A stretch of DNA of 64,000 bases from Candidatus Parcubacteria bacterium (GTDB lineage Bacteria > Patescibacteriota > Patescibacteriia > Patescibacteriales > UBA12075): contig JAGLJW010000022.1 of NCBI GenBank assembly GCA_023142215.1, forward strand, positions 1 to 64,000, written 5' to 3'. Position numbers and translations under genes: made by a program. The stretch's first letter is position 1, and every line of letters begins with the position of its first letter. Below the pieces are notes generated by a model, which worked only from the letters and a program-made list of their open reading frames with translations, was not told the origin of the DNA and did no database searches. Below, piece after piece: positions 29,649-38,924 of the stretch.

Positions 29649-30206
29649 CTATAACGATGTTCCTAGACAAAAAGTTGGTCCATTAACACCATCAACATCA
29701 CCAGCAATAGCATCAGTACAATTAACAACTGCACTTGGAATAGCACCGTCGCTGCAAACACACTCAGCAACAACATAACTAGTAGTAACTCCGTCCATAT
29801 CTCCCTCAAAAGTTTTAGCAGTTGCTTCTGCAACCGCTGCTATTAAATAATCAGCAGTCGTACCATCTCTACAATAACAAAATCTTCTATTAGCATCTCC
29901 AGATGGATCATCAGGCATACCACCTTGGATATAACTTCCAATAAGTGCTTGCAAGGATGTTCCAACGGTACCATCACCCCAATCATCACCCAATGTAATA
30001 GTAATAGCTGGTGGATTACCAGTATCAGCAATATACATTTCAACAGCTGTTCTGATTGAATTTACAGCTGTAATTCTCTTAGTATCTCTAGCCTTTTCTT
30101 GAGCAGATCTAACATTAATAATCGCCATAGTTGATAAAACACCGATAATAGCAATTACAACTAATAATTCAATCAAAGTAAAACCTTTATTATTAAATTT
30201 TTTCAT
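29649..30206 (-). CDS. pilA: Major type IV pilin candidate
   Basis: The 185-residue protein has a textbook prepilin start, KGFTLIELLVVIAIIGVLST, with Gly before the cleavage site and Glu5. It is followed by SAQEKARDTKRITAVNSIRT. The C-terminal half contains six cysteines, which likely form disulfide-stabilised loops. A strong ribosome-binding sequence upstream and a terminator right downstream suggest high, separate expression. It is the best candidate for the main fibre subunit. Confidence 0.85.
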   Translation of the reverse strand: MKKFNNKGFTLIELLVVIAIIGVLSTMAIINVRSAQEKARDTKRITAVNSIRTAVEMYIADTGNPPAITITLGDDWGDGTVGTSLQALIGSYIQGGMPDDPSGDANRRFCYCRDGTTADYLIAAVAEATAKTFEGDMDGVTTSYVVAECVCSDGAIPSAVVNCTDAIAGDVDGVNGPTFCLGTSL

Positions 30207-30213
30207 TCATTTT

Positions 30214-30227
30214 TCACCATCCTTTCT
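30214..30227 (-). promoter_or_regulatory. Strong ribosome-binding sequence of the main pilin gene
   Basis: The minus strand reads AGAAAGGATGGTG shortly before ATG 30206. Such a purine-rich Shine-Dalgarno match is much stronger than those of most genes in this window, consistent with high pilin output. Confidence 0.55.
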
Positions 30228-30419
30228 ATTATTTCATAATTCTTTTTGGCTTAATTCTAGAAATTAAAACAACAAGAAATGTGAGAAATCAATTAAAAAT
30301 TAAAATATAAACCTCAACAATTAGATATTTCAAAAATACTATTTTTTAATTTTTATATTTTAATTTTCAAACTTAGTTATCCACATTATACCATGAATTG
30401 ACAAAAGTTTAAAATTAAA

Positions 30420-31625
30420 TTAAAAACTTTGTGTTACTTGAAGCATTGGCATAAAAATTGAAGCTACCATAAAACCAACACTAAGACCCATTACAATCAT
30501 AATAACTGGCTCCATTAAACTCATTAAATTATCAGTAATATTGTTAATTTCACGAGAATAAAAATCTGTAATTCTCCCTAATACAGTATCTAATCTACCT
30601 GTTTTTTCACCGACACCTATCATGTGCGAAACCATTCTTGGAACTTCTTTGTGGTCAATGAACACACTAGAGATTGAAGCACCATCTTCAATTTTAGTTC
30701 TAGTTTCTAGAATAATTGTTCTGTAAACATCATTACTCACTACATCACCAGCAATACCTAATGCCTTATTAATTGTTACTCCACCAACTAAAAGAGTTGA
30801 CATTGAACGAGTAAATCTGACTAAATAAATTCTGCTAAAAAGCTTTCCGAAAATTGGTAATTTTAATAAAACATGATCACAAATTTTTCTCCCCGTTGGT
30901 GATTTAAAAAACATTCTCGTTAAAACAATAACAGCAACAACCACAACTAACACTAACCACCAAAAAGCTATCAAAAAGTCTGAAGCTGCTACCATTATTT
31001 TAGTTGTTATCGGTAACTCTGCCCCATTTAAATCAAGCATTTTTGTGAGCTCAGGAACTACAAAAATCATCATTAATACTCCAATTATTAACATGGCTAC
31101 AATTACAAAAATCGGATAAATCATAGCACCTTTAATCTTACTAGTCATGTCGTAATCTTTTTCGAGCTCATCAGCTAAATAATTTAAAACTTCATCCAAC
31201 TTACCAGACGTTTCACCAGATCTAACAATACTTATATAAAAACTAGAAAAAATATCTTTCTTTTTCTCTAAAGCATCAGACAATCGTTCACCATTATCAA
31301 CATCATCTGCAATCTCAAGAATAATCATTTTAAACTTTTTATTATCTGTTTGTTCAACTAAAAGACGTAAAGCATTTACTAAAGCAACACTAGCAGAAAT
31401 CAAAACAGAAAATTGTCTAGTAAAAATTACAAGCTCTTTTGTACCAACTCTTTGTAAAAATAAATCAATATTTTTTATTCCTCTATGTTTCTGCTCCACT
31501 AAAGAAATGACTACTAAACCTTTTTCACGAATTACATCCGCTGCAATAGCTTCTGAATTAGCTTCTACGAATCCAGAAATTGATTTATTTTTATCTTTTA
31601 GTGCTTTATATTTATAAATTGGCAT
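30420..31625 (-). CDS. pilC: Type IV pilus inner-membrane platform protein (GspF/PilC family)
   Basis: The 401-residue protein has an N-terminal soluble domain (MPIYKYKALKDKNKSISGFV) and two T2SSF domains. Each ends in membrane helices: YPIFVIVAMLIIGVLMMIFV near residue 168 and a final helix near 380. The FTRQFSVLISASVALVNAL block is typical. PilC anchors the motor ATPases and is needed for fibre assembly. It follows the pilT-like gene by 84 bp and precedes the pilins. Confidence 0.93.
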   Translation of the reverse strand: MPIYKYKALKDKNKSISGFVEANSEAIAADVIREKGLVVISLVEQKHRGIKNIDLFLQRVGTKELVIFTRQFSVLISASVALVNALRLLVEQTDNKKFKMIILEIADDVDNGERLSDALEKKKDIFSSFYISIVRSGETSGKLDEVLNYLADELEKDYDMTSKIKGAMIYPIFVIVAMLIIGVLMMIFVVPELTKMLDLNGAELPITTKIMVAASDFLIAFWWLVLVVVVAVIVLTRMFFKSPTGRKICDHVLLKLPIFGKLFSRIYLVRFTRSMSTLLVGGVTINKALGIAGDVVSNDVYRTIILETRTKIEDGASISSVFIDHKEVPRMVSHMIGVGEKTGRLDTVLGRITDFYSREINNITDNLMSLMEPVIMIVMGLSVGFMVASIFMPMLQVTQSF

Positions 31626-31709
31626 TGAATCACAAAATTGTCATTTCTAATTGAATTCAGGATAAACTTAGTGTTTATTCCTCGCAATGACAAAGATTAT
31701 ATATTAAAT

Positions 31710-32726
31710 TTATATCTCACCATTCTTTATAAGTGTATCAATTGATTTTTTCATACTTCTCATTCCATCATTACCGGAAGATTCTATTACATTTTTAATT
31801 TGGTTTAATTTCCCTTCCCTTATTAAAGATTTTATGGCTGAATTATTTATTAATAATTCATAAGCCATTACCATTTCTCCGCCCACTTTTGGAAATAAAT
31901 CTTGGACTAATATACCCTGCAAAACATCAGCTAAACAATATCTTGCAGCTTCTTTTGACATTGTTTTGTAAGATGCACTTAAAATTCTTTCCAAAACATT
32001 TACAGAGTTATTACTGTTTAGTTCTAAAATTACCAATGAATTTCCAGCAGCTAAATTCATAATTATAGGCATAGCTGAATTAAAATCTTGCTCAATGCTT
32101 GAAACATAAATCAAATCAACATCTTCTTCAAGACAATAAGAAAGAGCGGAAGAAAAAGAATTTGAGTCTATACCAACTTGTCTTTGATTAATAACAGATT
32201 TTTGACTAATAAAAATTTGCTCAATTGGATCTTCAATAGTGATAATATACTTATATTGTTCCCTGTTTATTTTATCAATAAAAGAAGCAATGGTTGATGT
32301 CTTTCCAGATGAAAAAGGTCCAACAACAACAATTAAACCAGATTTCAAACTAACAAAGTCAGTAAATGATGTTGGTAAATTTAGTTCATTCAATTGTCTT
32401 ATGCTATGAGGAATTAAATAAAAAGAGATAGTTGGTAAATTTTTTTGAAAAAATACATTTATTCTAAAACGTAAACCACCAGGAAAATCACGCACCAAAA
32501 CAACCTCTTTTTCTCTTTCAATGCTTTTCCATTCTTCATCACTAACAATAGAATTAACAATGCCAGTTAAAGTTTCACGACTAATTATTTCTTCATTCTC
32601 CATCGCCAAAAGTTCACCGTTAACTCTAATCATTGGAAAACTTCCAATTGATAAACGTAAACTGGTAGATTTTTTTCTAACAGCCTCTGATAATATTTTG
32701 TTTATAAATATTGATATAACTTCCAT
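31710..32726 (-). CDS. Divergent PilT-like ATPase, probably degenerate
   Basis: The 338-residue protein is placed where PilT, the pilus retraction motor, is expected, and shares its overall fold. An N-terminal PAS-like region (RLSIGSFPMIRVNGELL) precedes a P-loop domain. Walker A is VVVGPFSSGKTSTIASF rather than the usual GPTGSGKST, and the Asp box ITIEDPIEQ is kept. The Walker B region reads DVDLIYVSSIEQD, without the GE-RD pattern. The His box that is normally TGHLV-TLHT reads AAGNSLVILELNS, so the conserved histidines are gone. ATP binding is possible but hydrolysis is doubtful; it may regulate PilB or act as a non-retracting partner. Confidence 0.8.
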   Translation of the reverse strand: MEVISIFINKILSEAVRKKSTSLRLSIGSFPMIRVNGELLAMENEEIISRETLTGIVNSIVSDEEWKSIEREKEVVLVRDFPGGLRFRINVFFQKNLPTISFYLIPHSIRQLNELNLPTSFTDFVSLKSGLIVVVGPFSSGKTSTIASFIDKINREQYKYIITIEDPIEQIFISQKSVINQRQVGIDSNSFSSALSYCLEEDVDLIYVSSIEQDFNSAMPIIMNLAAGNSLVILELNSNNSVNVLERILSASYKTMSKEAARYCLADVLQGILVQDLFPKVGGEMVMAYELLINNSAIKSLIREGKLNQIKNVIESSGNDGMRSMKKSIDTLIKNGEI

Positions 32727-32746
32727 TTTAACTAAAAAATAAATAA

Positions 32747-34486
32747 TTAATCTTTCATAACTCTTAAAATTTCATCAATAGTTGTGAAACCTTGCAAGAC
32801 TTTAATTATACCGTCCTGCTTCATTGTGATATATTTTTGACTATCATTAACATCTTCAATCGTAATATTTTTTTTACCCTCTGCTATTAAACTTTTTATT
32901 TTTTTATTAATATCTAAAACTTCAACAATAGAAATACGACCAATATATCCACTATTACCACAACTATTACAACCTTTGCCTTTATAATGTTTTAAATTTT
33001 TAAAATCAATATCCTTCACCATTTTTTTGATATAATCTCTACCAATCGTTTCTATATTTTCATTAATCTCTTGCATCATCTTTTCTGGAATTTTAAGCTC
33101 TTCTTTACACTTTGGACAAATTCTTCTAGCTAATCTTTGGGCTATGATCGTATTAAGAGTTGAACTAATTAGAAATGGTTCCACTCCCATATCAACAAAA
33201 CGAGGAATACTCCCGATAGCACTGGTGGTATGCAAAGTTGATAAAACGGAATGACCCGTTAATGCAGCGTGAATAGCCAACTCGGCTGTTTCTTCATCAC
33301 GAATCTCTCCAACCATAATAACATCTGGATCTTGACGTAAAAAAGATCGCAAACCAGCTGCAAAAGTATAACCGATTTCAGGTTTAATTTGAGATTGATT
33401 AACTCCTTTCATTTGATACTCAACTGGATCTTCAAGTGTAGAAATATTTATCTTATCTTTATTAATAATTCCTAAAACTGAAAATAGAGTTGTTGATTTA
33501 CCGCTTCCTGTTGGACCAGTCACAAGCATCATACCTTCGGTTTTTTTTAAATTATTAATAACCACATCATATTGTATACCTTGAAAACCTAAATCTTCAA
33601 GTTTAGGTGCTCCTTTATCTGTATTTAAAATTCTCATTACTACTTTTTCAGTTTTTATAAGTGGTAAAATTGAAACACGAAAATCAACATCTTTATCATT
33701 AATAGTTATACGAATTCTTCCATCTTGTGGAATTCTGGTTTCATCTAATTTTAAACCTGCCATAACTTTAATACGAGCCACAATAGCATTATGGACACTT
33801 CTTGGTAACACTAAAGAGGTTCTAAGAATTCCATCAACACGATAACGTACCCTTGTTTCTCTTTGCAAAGGTTCTATGTGAATATCACTTGCCCCACCTT
33901 CAACTGCCTGACGAATAATTACCGTTACAATTTTAGTAACAGGTGCACTTTTTGACACATTTTTAGCCTTTACCTCCGCCTCTTCTTTCTCTTCTAAAAT
34001 TAACGCTTCATCTTCTTCCCTCCTTTGAAGAGCACTTGATAATTCATTGTCAAGAATCTTATATTGCTTAAAAACATTATTAAAACTATCAATTGAAATT
34101 ACATAAAAATCAACATGCAAACCTCCTCCTTTGGCTAAAAAATCCACCGCCTCAATTGCTTTAAAATTATCAGGATCTGTAATACCTATTTTTATTATAC
34201 CACTACTTCTAGAAAAACAAACAATTTTATAATTTTTTGCAACATCAGATGATATTACATTCAGAATCAATGGATCAACCTGCTCTTCAAGTAAACTAAC
34301 ATAAGGCATATGAAAAATCTCTGCTTTTAGTTTTGCTAATTCTTCGGTCTGTAAAAGCTTTTTATTAACAATAATATTATCAAATTCTTCACCACCACTT
34401 ATTAACTCATCAATTTCTTTTATTTTTTCATCATCAACTAAACCTTTATCTTTTAATATTTTTAATATTTTTACTTTTTTTTGCAT
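32747..34486 (-). CDS. pilB: Type IV pilus assembly ATPase
   Basis: PilB powers pilus extension. The 579-residue protein has a GspE N-terminal domain (residues 1 to about 150). Its catalytic domain has Walker A GPTGSGKSTTLFSVLG near residue 325, the Asp box STLEDPVEYQ, Walker B DPDVIMVGEIRDEETAELAI and the His box LTGHSVLSTLHT. A four-cysteine zinc site follows (CPKC and CNSC). All motor motifs are intact, in contrast to the PilT-like neighbour. Confidence 0.95.
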   Translation of the reverse strand: MQKKVKILKILKDKGLVDDEKIKEIDELISGGEEFDNIIVNKKLLQTEELAKLKAEIFHMPYVSLLEEQVDPLILNVISSDVAKNYKIVCFSRSSGIIKIGITDPDNFKAIEAVDFLAKGGGLHVDFYVISIDSFNNVFKQYKILDNELSSALQRREEDEALILEEKEEAEVKAKNVSKSAPVTKIVTVIIRQAVEGGASDIHIEPLQRETRVRYRVDGILRTSLVLPRSVHNAIVARIKVMAGLKLDETRIPQDGRIRITINDKDVDFRVSILPLIKTEKVVMRILNTDKGAPKLEDLGFQGIQYDVVINNLKKTEGMMLVTGPTGSGKSTTLFSVLGIINKDKINISTLEDPVEYQMKGVNQSQIKPEIGYTFAAGLRSFLRQDPDVIMVGEIRDEETAELAIHAALTGHSVLSTLHTTSAIGSIPRFVDMGVEPFLISSTLNTIIAQRLARRICPKCKEELKIPEKMMQEINENIETIGRDYIKKMVKDIDFKNLKHYKGKGCNSCGNSGYIGRISIVEVLDINKKIKSLIAEGKKNITIEDVNDSQKYITMKQDGIIKVLQGFTTIDEILRVMKD

Positions 34487-34531
34487 TGTAATAAATTCTT
34501 ATTATTATGATAAATAATACAACGATACATA

Positions 34532-34576
34532 GGAACTGTCGCCAAATGTCAGCTTAGACATAAATTTTCAGATTTT
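34532..34576. mobile_element. Diverged, truncated copy of the palindromic element
   Basis: In the 139-bp gap between pilB and the PilO-like gene, the sequence GGAACTGTCGCCAAATGTC followed by AGACATAAATTTTCAGATTTT matches the left end of the element at 1548 with several substitutions. The other end is absent. It is an old relic. Confidence 0.6.
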
Positions 34577-34624
34577 AACAAATTGGTATTTGATGATAAT
34601 CCTAAACATTAGAATTTTAAACTT

Positions 34625-35536
34625 TTAATCAATAAGATCTACTTTATCAACTGTGCCAATTTCATCAACTCTTTTATAAAGAATGCTATTTATTTCTGTT
34701 GGTTCCTCTAATCTTTCTGTTTCTTTTTTATTTAATCCAAATGGATATTTATTTCCAATTTCTAATTTACCTAAATCATCTAATTCCACGTCAATTTCTT
34801 CTAAACTTTTAAATTTATTAGAACTCAAAACATCAAGATTTAACACTTCCCGCTTATTTCCACCTTCAATTCCTTTGACAATTAAATCTTTATCTTTAAA
34901 ATAATACGTATTAATTGATAAACTTACTTGATTACCAGAAAAAGAAACTGATTGAATATCCATCAATCTTAAATTATTCTCTAACTCAGCTAGTAAACTT
35001 TTCAAACTATCATAATCAACACCGGAAATTGATATATCCAGGTTAATTATGCCAATGTTTTCACGAATACTTTTTTGAAAATTATCTTCATCTTCACCTT
35101 GACTAGCATTAGAAACGCCTACATCATTAATTGAAATTGAGTCAAGTATAAGTCCCATTCCTCCATGTATCTGTCCTTCAATGATTTTACCTTCAATGAT
35201 TTCTTCCATCCATGGAAAAAACTTCTCAATATTTAATTTATCGGGAACAATGTTTATTATTTTTTCCTTATCCGTCCTATCAATACGTTCATAACTTTTT
35301 TTGTAACGCTCAAGACTTAAAATATTAATACAAATATCATTCTGTTTTTTTTTCTCTGACATACTTAAAGACAATTGTTTTTCGCTTATACTGTTAAATT
35401 TTGGTTTCAAAATAAAAAAATACGAGAATACTAAAGCTATCACAAAAACAGATAAGATAAGATAACTATAATATCCAGAAAAAAACATAGCTAAGAACTT
35501 TGATATTTTTTTATTTTTTTGAAAATTACCAATCAT
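34625..35536 (-). CDS. pilO: PilO-like type IV pilus alignment protein
   Basis: The protein has a short cytoplasmic N-terminus, one membrane helix (YYSYLILSVFVIALVFSYFF), a coiled-coil stretch and a periplasmic/external alpha-beta domain. The ISISGVDYDSLKSLLAEL segment resembles the PilO ferredoxin-like fold. The gene follows pilM and pilN, the standard order. The frame starts at 35554, but ATG 35536 (MIGNFQKNKK), right after the PilN stop, is a better start. The name is given mainly by position and topology. Confidence 0.7.
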   Translation of the reverse strand: MIGNFQKNKKISKFLAMFFSGYYSYLILSVFVIALVFSYFFILKPKFNSISEKQLSLSMSEKKKQNDICINILSLERYKKSYERIDRTDKEKIINIVPDKLNIEKFFPWMEEIIEGKIIEGQIHGGMGLILDSISINDVGVSNASQGEDEDNFQKSIRENIGIINLDISISGVDYDSLKSLLAELENNLRLMDIQSVSFSGNQVSLSINTYYFKDKDLIVKGIEGGNKREVLNLDVLSSNKFKSLEEIDVELDDLGKLEIGNKYPFGLNKKETERLEEPTEINSILYKRVDEIGTVDKVDLID

Positions 35537-35544
35537 CTTTATAA

Positions 35545-36501
35545 TTATTCCCAATTTATATCTTCAACATTTACTTCTTTCTTGTTGATTATATTTTTAT
35601 CTTGAATTATTTTTTCATAATCATTTATTTTTACCTCATCGTCACTTTTGTAAAAAACATTATTATCAACAACAAAATTAACAACAAAATTTACACTACT
35701 TGTAACGTCACCATCAATATTTTTAATTTGTTCTAACTCGCCCTGTGTCGCTTCCACATCAGAAATAAACTCACCACGTCTTAACACACGTAGTTGATTA
35801 GGAATATCTTTATATTCTGTAGCCTTAACAGTAAAATTATACTTATTATTACCTATATTTCCATTATAGGAAGCGACATCTCCATAATATACATTGTTTA
35901 AAGTATTGTCCTCTATTTCTTTAAAAAAATTAGTCCAATAAATGTGTTTATCTAAATACAATTTCACTATTCCAGCTCTTCTTCTAAATACATCCACTTC
36001 AACAATTGATTTTTTAATTTCTTTAAATTTGTTATTTAGTTTTAAGGTTTCTTTTGATAATTTTTCAGCTTCATCACTGGCCTTTTTGGAAACACTGTTA
36101 ATTCCATAATAAGAACCTCCAACTAAAACAAAAAATATAAAAATATAAACTATTGAAATAATAATATTCTTCTGCCAATCAATATAAACTACAACTTCAT
36201 TTTTAATCAAATTTGTCTGAATTACACCAGACGATCTCCATTTTTTAACTTTTTCTACTAACTTTTCTTTACGCGAACTTATTTTCTTAAAAGAAGAATC
36301 TTCCTGCACGCTAGGTGAATTCTCTTTTTTCTTCTGCTCGTTTTTTAAGCTTTCATTATAATTTTTGATATATTCCTTATTTTCTTTATTTCTTGCAAAA
36401 TAATCTTGCTTTTTCCTTTTTTTTCTTTTTAAAAATCCAAAAATTCCTTTAGAATTTTTGTTTTCAATATTATTATCAACATTATTATCAATAAAATTCA
36501 T
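35545..36501 (-). CDS. pilN: PilN-like type IV pilus assembly protein
   Basis: The 318-residue protein has a long, very basic cytoplasmic N-terminus of about 105 residues. A membrane helix (IIISIVYIFIFFVLVGGSYY) and a coiled-coil plus globular external domain follow. PilN binds PilM through its N-terminus and PilO through the external part. The N-terminal tail is much longer than in Proteobacteria. The call rests on the position between pilM and pilO and on topology. Confidence 0.7.
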   Translation of the reverse strand: MNFIDNNVDNNIENKNSKGIFGFLKRKKRKKQDYFARNKENKEYIKNYNESLKNEQKKKENSPSVQEDSSFKKISSRKEKLVEKVKKWRSSGVIQTNLIKNEVVVYIDWQKNIIISIVYIFIFFVLVGGSYYGINSVSKKASDEAEKLSKETLKLNNKFKEIKKSIVEVDVFRRRAGIVKLYLDKHIYWTNFFKEIEDNTLNNVYYGDVASYNGNIGNNKYNFTVKATEYKDIPNQLRVLRRGEFISDVEATQGELEQIKNIDGDVTSSVNFVVNFVVDNNVFYKSDDEVKINDYEKIIQDKNIINKKEVNVEDINWE

Positions 36502-36525
36502 TTTTTTAGATTATTAATAAATTTT

Positions 36526-37563
36526 CTACTTATCAAAACCTCTCATTGCTAATCCAATAGAAACAGCCATTTTAGCCCCAATCTCATTCAATAAAGGTTT
36601 TATTTCTTCTGGACATAATACTCTCGCCCACGGATTACCTATAATAACATTAATATCAAGCTCACTGCTTAAATAGTCAACCAAGCCAGATAATAATGAA
36701 GAACCACCAGATAAAATAATTTTTTCAACTTTTTTATCTCCCTTTTCAAAAAGTTCTATAGCGTATCTTATTTCATTTACTACAGGACTAATAGTATCTT
36801 TAATTGTTTGCGGAATAACATCAGAGCTAGAATCCATTGAATTAATCCCGAGATCATATTTAAATTGTTCTGCTCGTTCTAGACCAATATTCAAATTATT
36901 TTGAATAGCTCTTGTTATTGTCTCACCTCCTGTATCAATACTTCTTGAAAAAACAGGAATACCATTATCAACTATTGAAACATCGCTAGTCGTAGCACCA
37001 ATTTCAACTAAAGCAATTGAAGATTCATCATTACCAACAATTGACCGAACCAAAGAAAAAGTCTCTGTTTCTAAAAACAATAAATTCATTTTAGCCTCTT
37101 TGAAAATTTCCATCTGTTTATTAACCAAAGATCTTGGGGCTCCAATTAATAATATTCTATTACCCTTTTCATCTGAATTATTTTTCAATTCTCGCCAATC
37201 AATACTCATTTCTTCAAGTGGAAGTGGAATTACTTTTTTCGCCTCCCAGTGAACTGCTGAATCAAAATCTTTTTTTGGAATATCAGGAAGATTAATGATG
37301 GAAGAAAAAACTGAAAAAGTTGGCAAAGCAGAAACTACATTTCGAGATTTAATCCCAGATCTGCCACAAATTTCATTAATTATTTTGGCTATATATTTAA
37401 CATCATTCTTCCAATCAATATTATTATTGCTAATGTTTTCACTAAAACCATAACTAACAAGTTTTGGTCTTGATCTTTCTTTTTTTAATTCCACAATTTT
37501 TATTCCGCTTGTACCAATATCAATACCAACATAACTTGTAGATGTTGAAGAAAAAAAACCCAT
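36526..37563 (-). CDS. pilM: Type IV pilus assembly protein PilM (actin-like ATPase)
   Basis: The 345-residue protein starts with the actin-fold phosphate-1 motif YVGIDIGTSGIKIVEL. It has the ALVEIGATTSDVSIVDNG and IILSGGSSLLSGL motifs of the PilM/FtsA superfamily. PilM forms the cytoplasmic ring with PilN. It is the first gene of the operon; the region upstream is a divergent promoter shared with the plus-strand gene at 37649. Confidence 0.93.
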   Translation of the reverse strand: MGFFSSTSTSYVGIDIGTSGIKIVELKKERSRPKLVSYGFSENISNNNIDWKNDVKYIAKIINEICGRSGIKSRNVVSALPTFSVFSSIINLPDIPKKDFDSAVHWEAKKVIPLPLEEMSIDWRELKNNSDEKGNRILLIGAPRSLVNKQMEIFKEAKMNLLFLETETFSLVRSIVGNDESSIALVEIGATTSDVSIVDNGIPVFSRSIDTGGETITRAIQNNLNIGLERAEQFKYDLGINSMDSSSDVIPQTIKDTISPVVNEIRYAIELFEKGDKKVEKIILSGGSSLLSGLVDYLSSELDINVIIGNPWARVLCPEEIKPLLNEIGAKMAVSIGLAMRGFDK

Positions 37564-37570
37564 AAAAATT

Positions 37571-37598
37571 TTGAGTTTATATTATTTTGAGTTATAAT
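37571..37598 (+). promoter_or_regulatory. Sigma-70-like promoter for the beta-propeller gene
   Basis: TTGAGT (37571-37576) and TATAAT (37593-37598) are separated by 16 bp, about 50 bp before the start codon at 37649. The region lies between two divergent genes and may also hold the pilM promoter. Confidence 0.55.
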
Positions 37599-37648
37599 AT
37601 AAATATTAAGTTATTCACATATTTATTTATTTATAATTATAACACAAA

Positions 37649-38893
37649 ATGAACTTTTTTACCAAATACAAAAAAATCTTTTTAATCATTGGTTTCGTTA
37701 TCATCTCAGTCGCATGGGGCTATATATTATACATCCTATTCTTCAAAACTGCTGACATTACTCCAACAGAAAAATCAAAAGATGATTCTGAATTTATCAG
37801 TAATTTACCAAATGCTGCTGATGGATCTGGAAATATAATTCCCGATAAATCCGATATAGCTAAACCATCATTTACAACAACACCTATTAAAGAACAAGAG
37901 CCTGATAGAGTTGCTAGAGGTAAAGAAACAGAAATAACCAAATTAAACGATAGTCCATCCATTGGCATTACTATTGATAAATATGGATCAAAAATTCAAT
38001 ATTACAATCAGGATGACAAAAAATTCTATACTGTTGATAAAAAAGGAAATATTAAAAAATTATCAGACAAAGTCTTTCATGATGTTGAAAAAATAATTTG
38101 GTCACCTGCAAAAGATAAAGCTATACTAGAATATCCAGATGGATCTAACATCGTTTACAATTTTGAAACAGATAAACAAGTAACTCTTCCAAAACATTGG
38201 GAAAATTTTAGTTTTTCAGCAAACGGCGACAAACTAGTTATGAAAAGTATTGGTCTTGGAAATGAAAATAAATGGTTAGCAATTACAAATGATGATGGAT
38301 CAAAAAGTAAAAAAATTGAACCAATCGGTGTTAATGCAGACAAGGTAATACCATCTTGGTCGCCGAACAATCAATCTATTGCTATGTATATTGAAGGAAA
38401 AGATTTTAATCGTCAAGAAGTTTATTTTGTAGGATTAAATGGAGAAAATTTTAAATCAACAATAATTGAAGGAAGAGGATTTGAACCACTTTGGGCACCC
38501 AACGGCGATAGACTACTTTACAGTGTATATTCAACAGACAATAATTTGAAACCAAAACTCTGGATTGTTGATGCCCAAGGCGAGTCAATCGGCAACAGAA
38601 GAACAGATCTTAACATGGAAACATGGGCACATAAATGTACTTTCTCAGGATCCCATTCTTTGTACTGTGCCGTGCCTGAATCCTTAGAGGAGGGAGCAGG
38701 AGTTTTCCCAGAATTATCTGAGCATACTAATGATAGACTTTATAAAATAGATACAAATACTGGCATAAAAAAGTTAATTGCTATTCCTGATGGTGAGTAT
38801 AATATCTCAAAACTAATTATTTCAGATGGCGAAAGAGAAGCATTCTTCACAGATGCCAAAACTCAAACAATTCATAAAATTCGGTTAAAATAA
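37649..38893 (+). CDS. Membrane-anchored TolB-like beta-propeller protein
   Basis: The 414-residue protein has one N-terminal membrane helix (residues about 10-30). A low-complexity acidic/polar linker of some 70 residues follows, and then repeated WD40/PD40-like blades. Examples are IIWSPAKDKAILEYPDG, FSFSANGDKLVMKS, PSWSPNNQSIAMYIEG and PLWAPNGDRLLYSVYS. Such domains usually bind partners outside the membrane. It is divergent from the pilus operon, so it may be involved in envelope or pilus biology, but no direct evidence links it. Function unknown. Confidence 0.8.
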   Translation: MNFFTKYKKIFLIIGFVIISVAWGYILYILFFKTADITPTEKSKDDSEFISNLPNAADGSGNIIPDKSDIAKPSFTTTPIKEQEPDRVARGKETEITKLNDSPSIGITIDKYGSKIQYYNQDDKKFYTVDKKGNIKKLSDKVFHDVEKIIWSPAKDKAILEYPDGSNIVYNFETDKQVTLPKHWENFSFSANGDKLVMKSIGLGNENKWLAITNDDGSKSKKIEPIGVNADKVIPSWSPNNQSIAMYIEGKDFNRQEVYFVGLNGENFKSTIIEGRGFEPLWAPNGDRLLYSVYSTDNNLKPKLWIVDAQGESIGNRRTDLNMETWAHKCTFSGSHSLYCAVPESLEEGAGVFPELSEHTNDRLYKIDTNTGIKKLIAIPDGEYNISKLIISDGEREAFFTDAKTQTIHKIRLK

Positions 38894-38924
38894 AATTAGC
38901 AAAAAGACTAAAATTTCACTCGCA

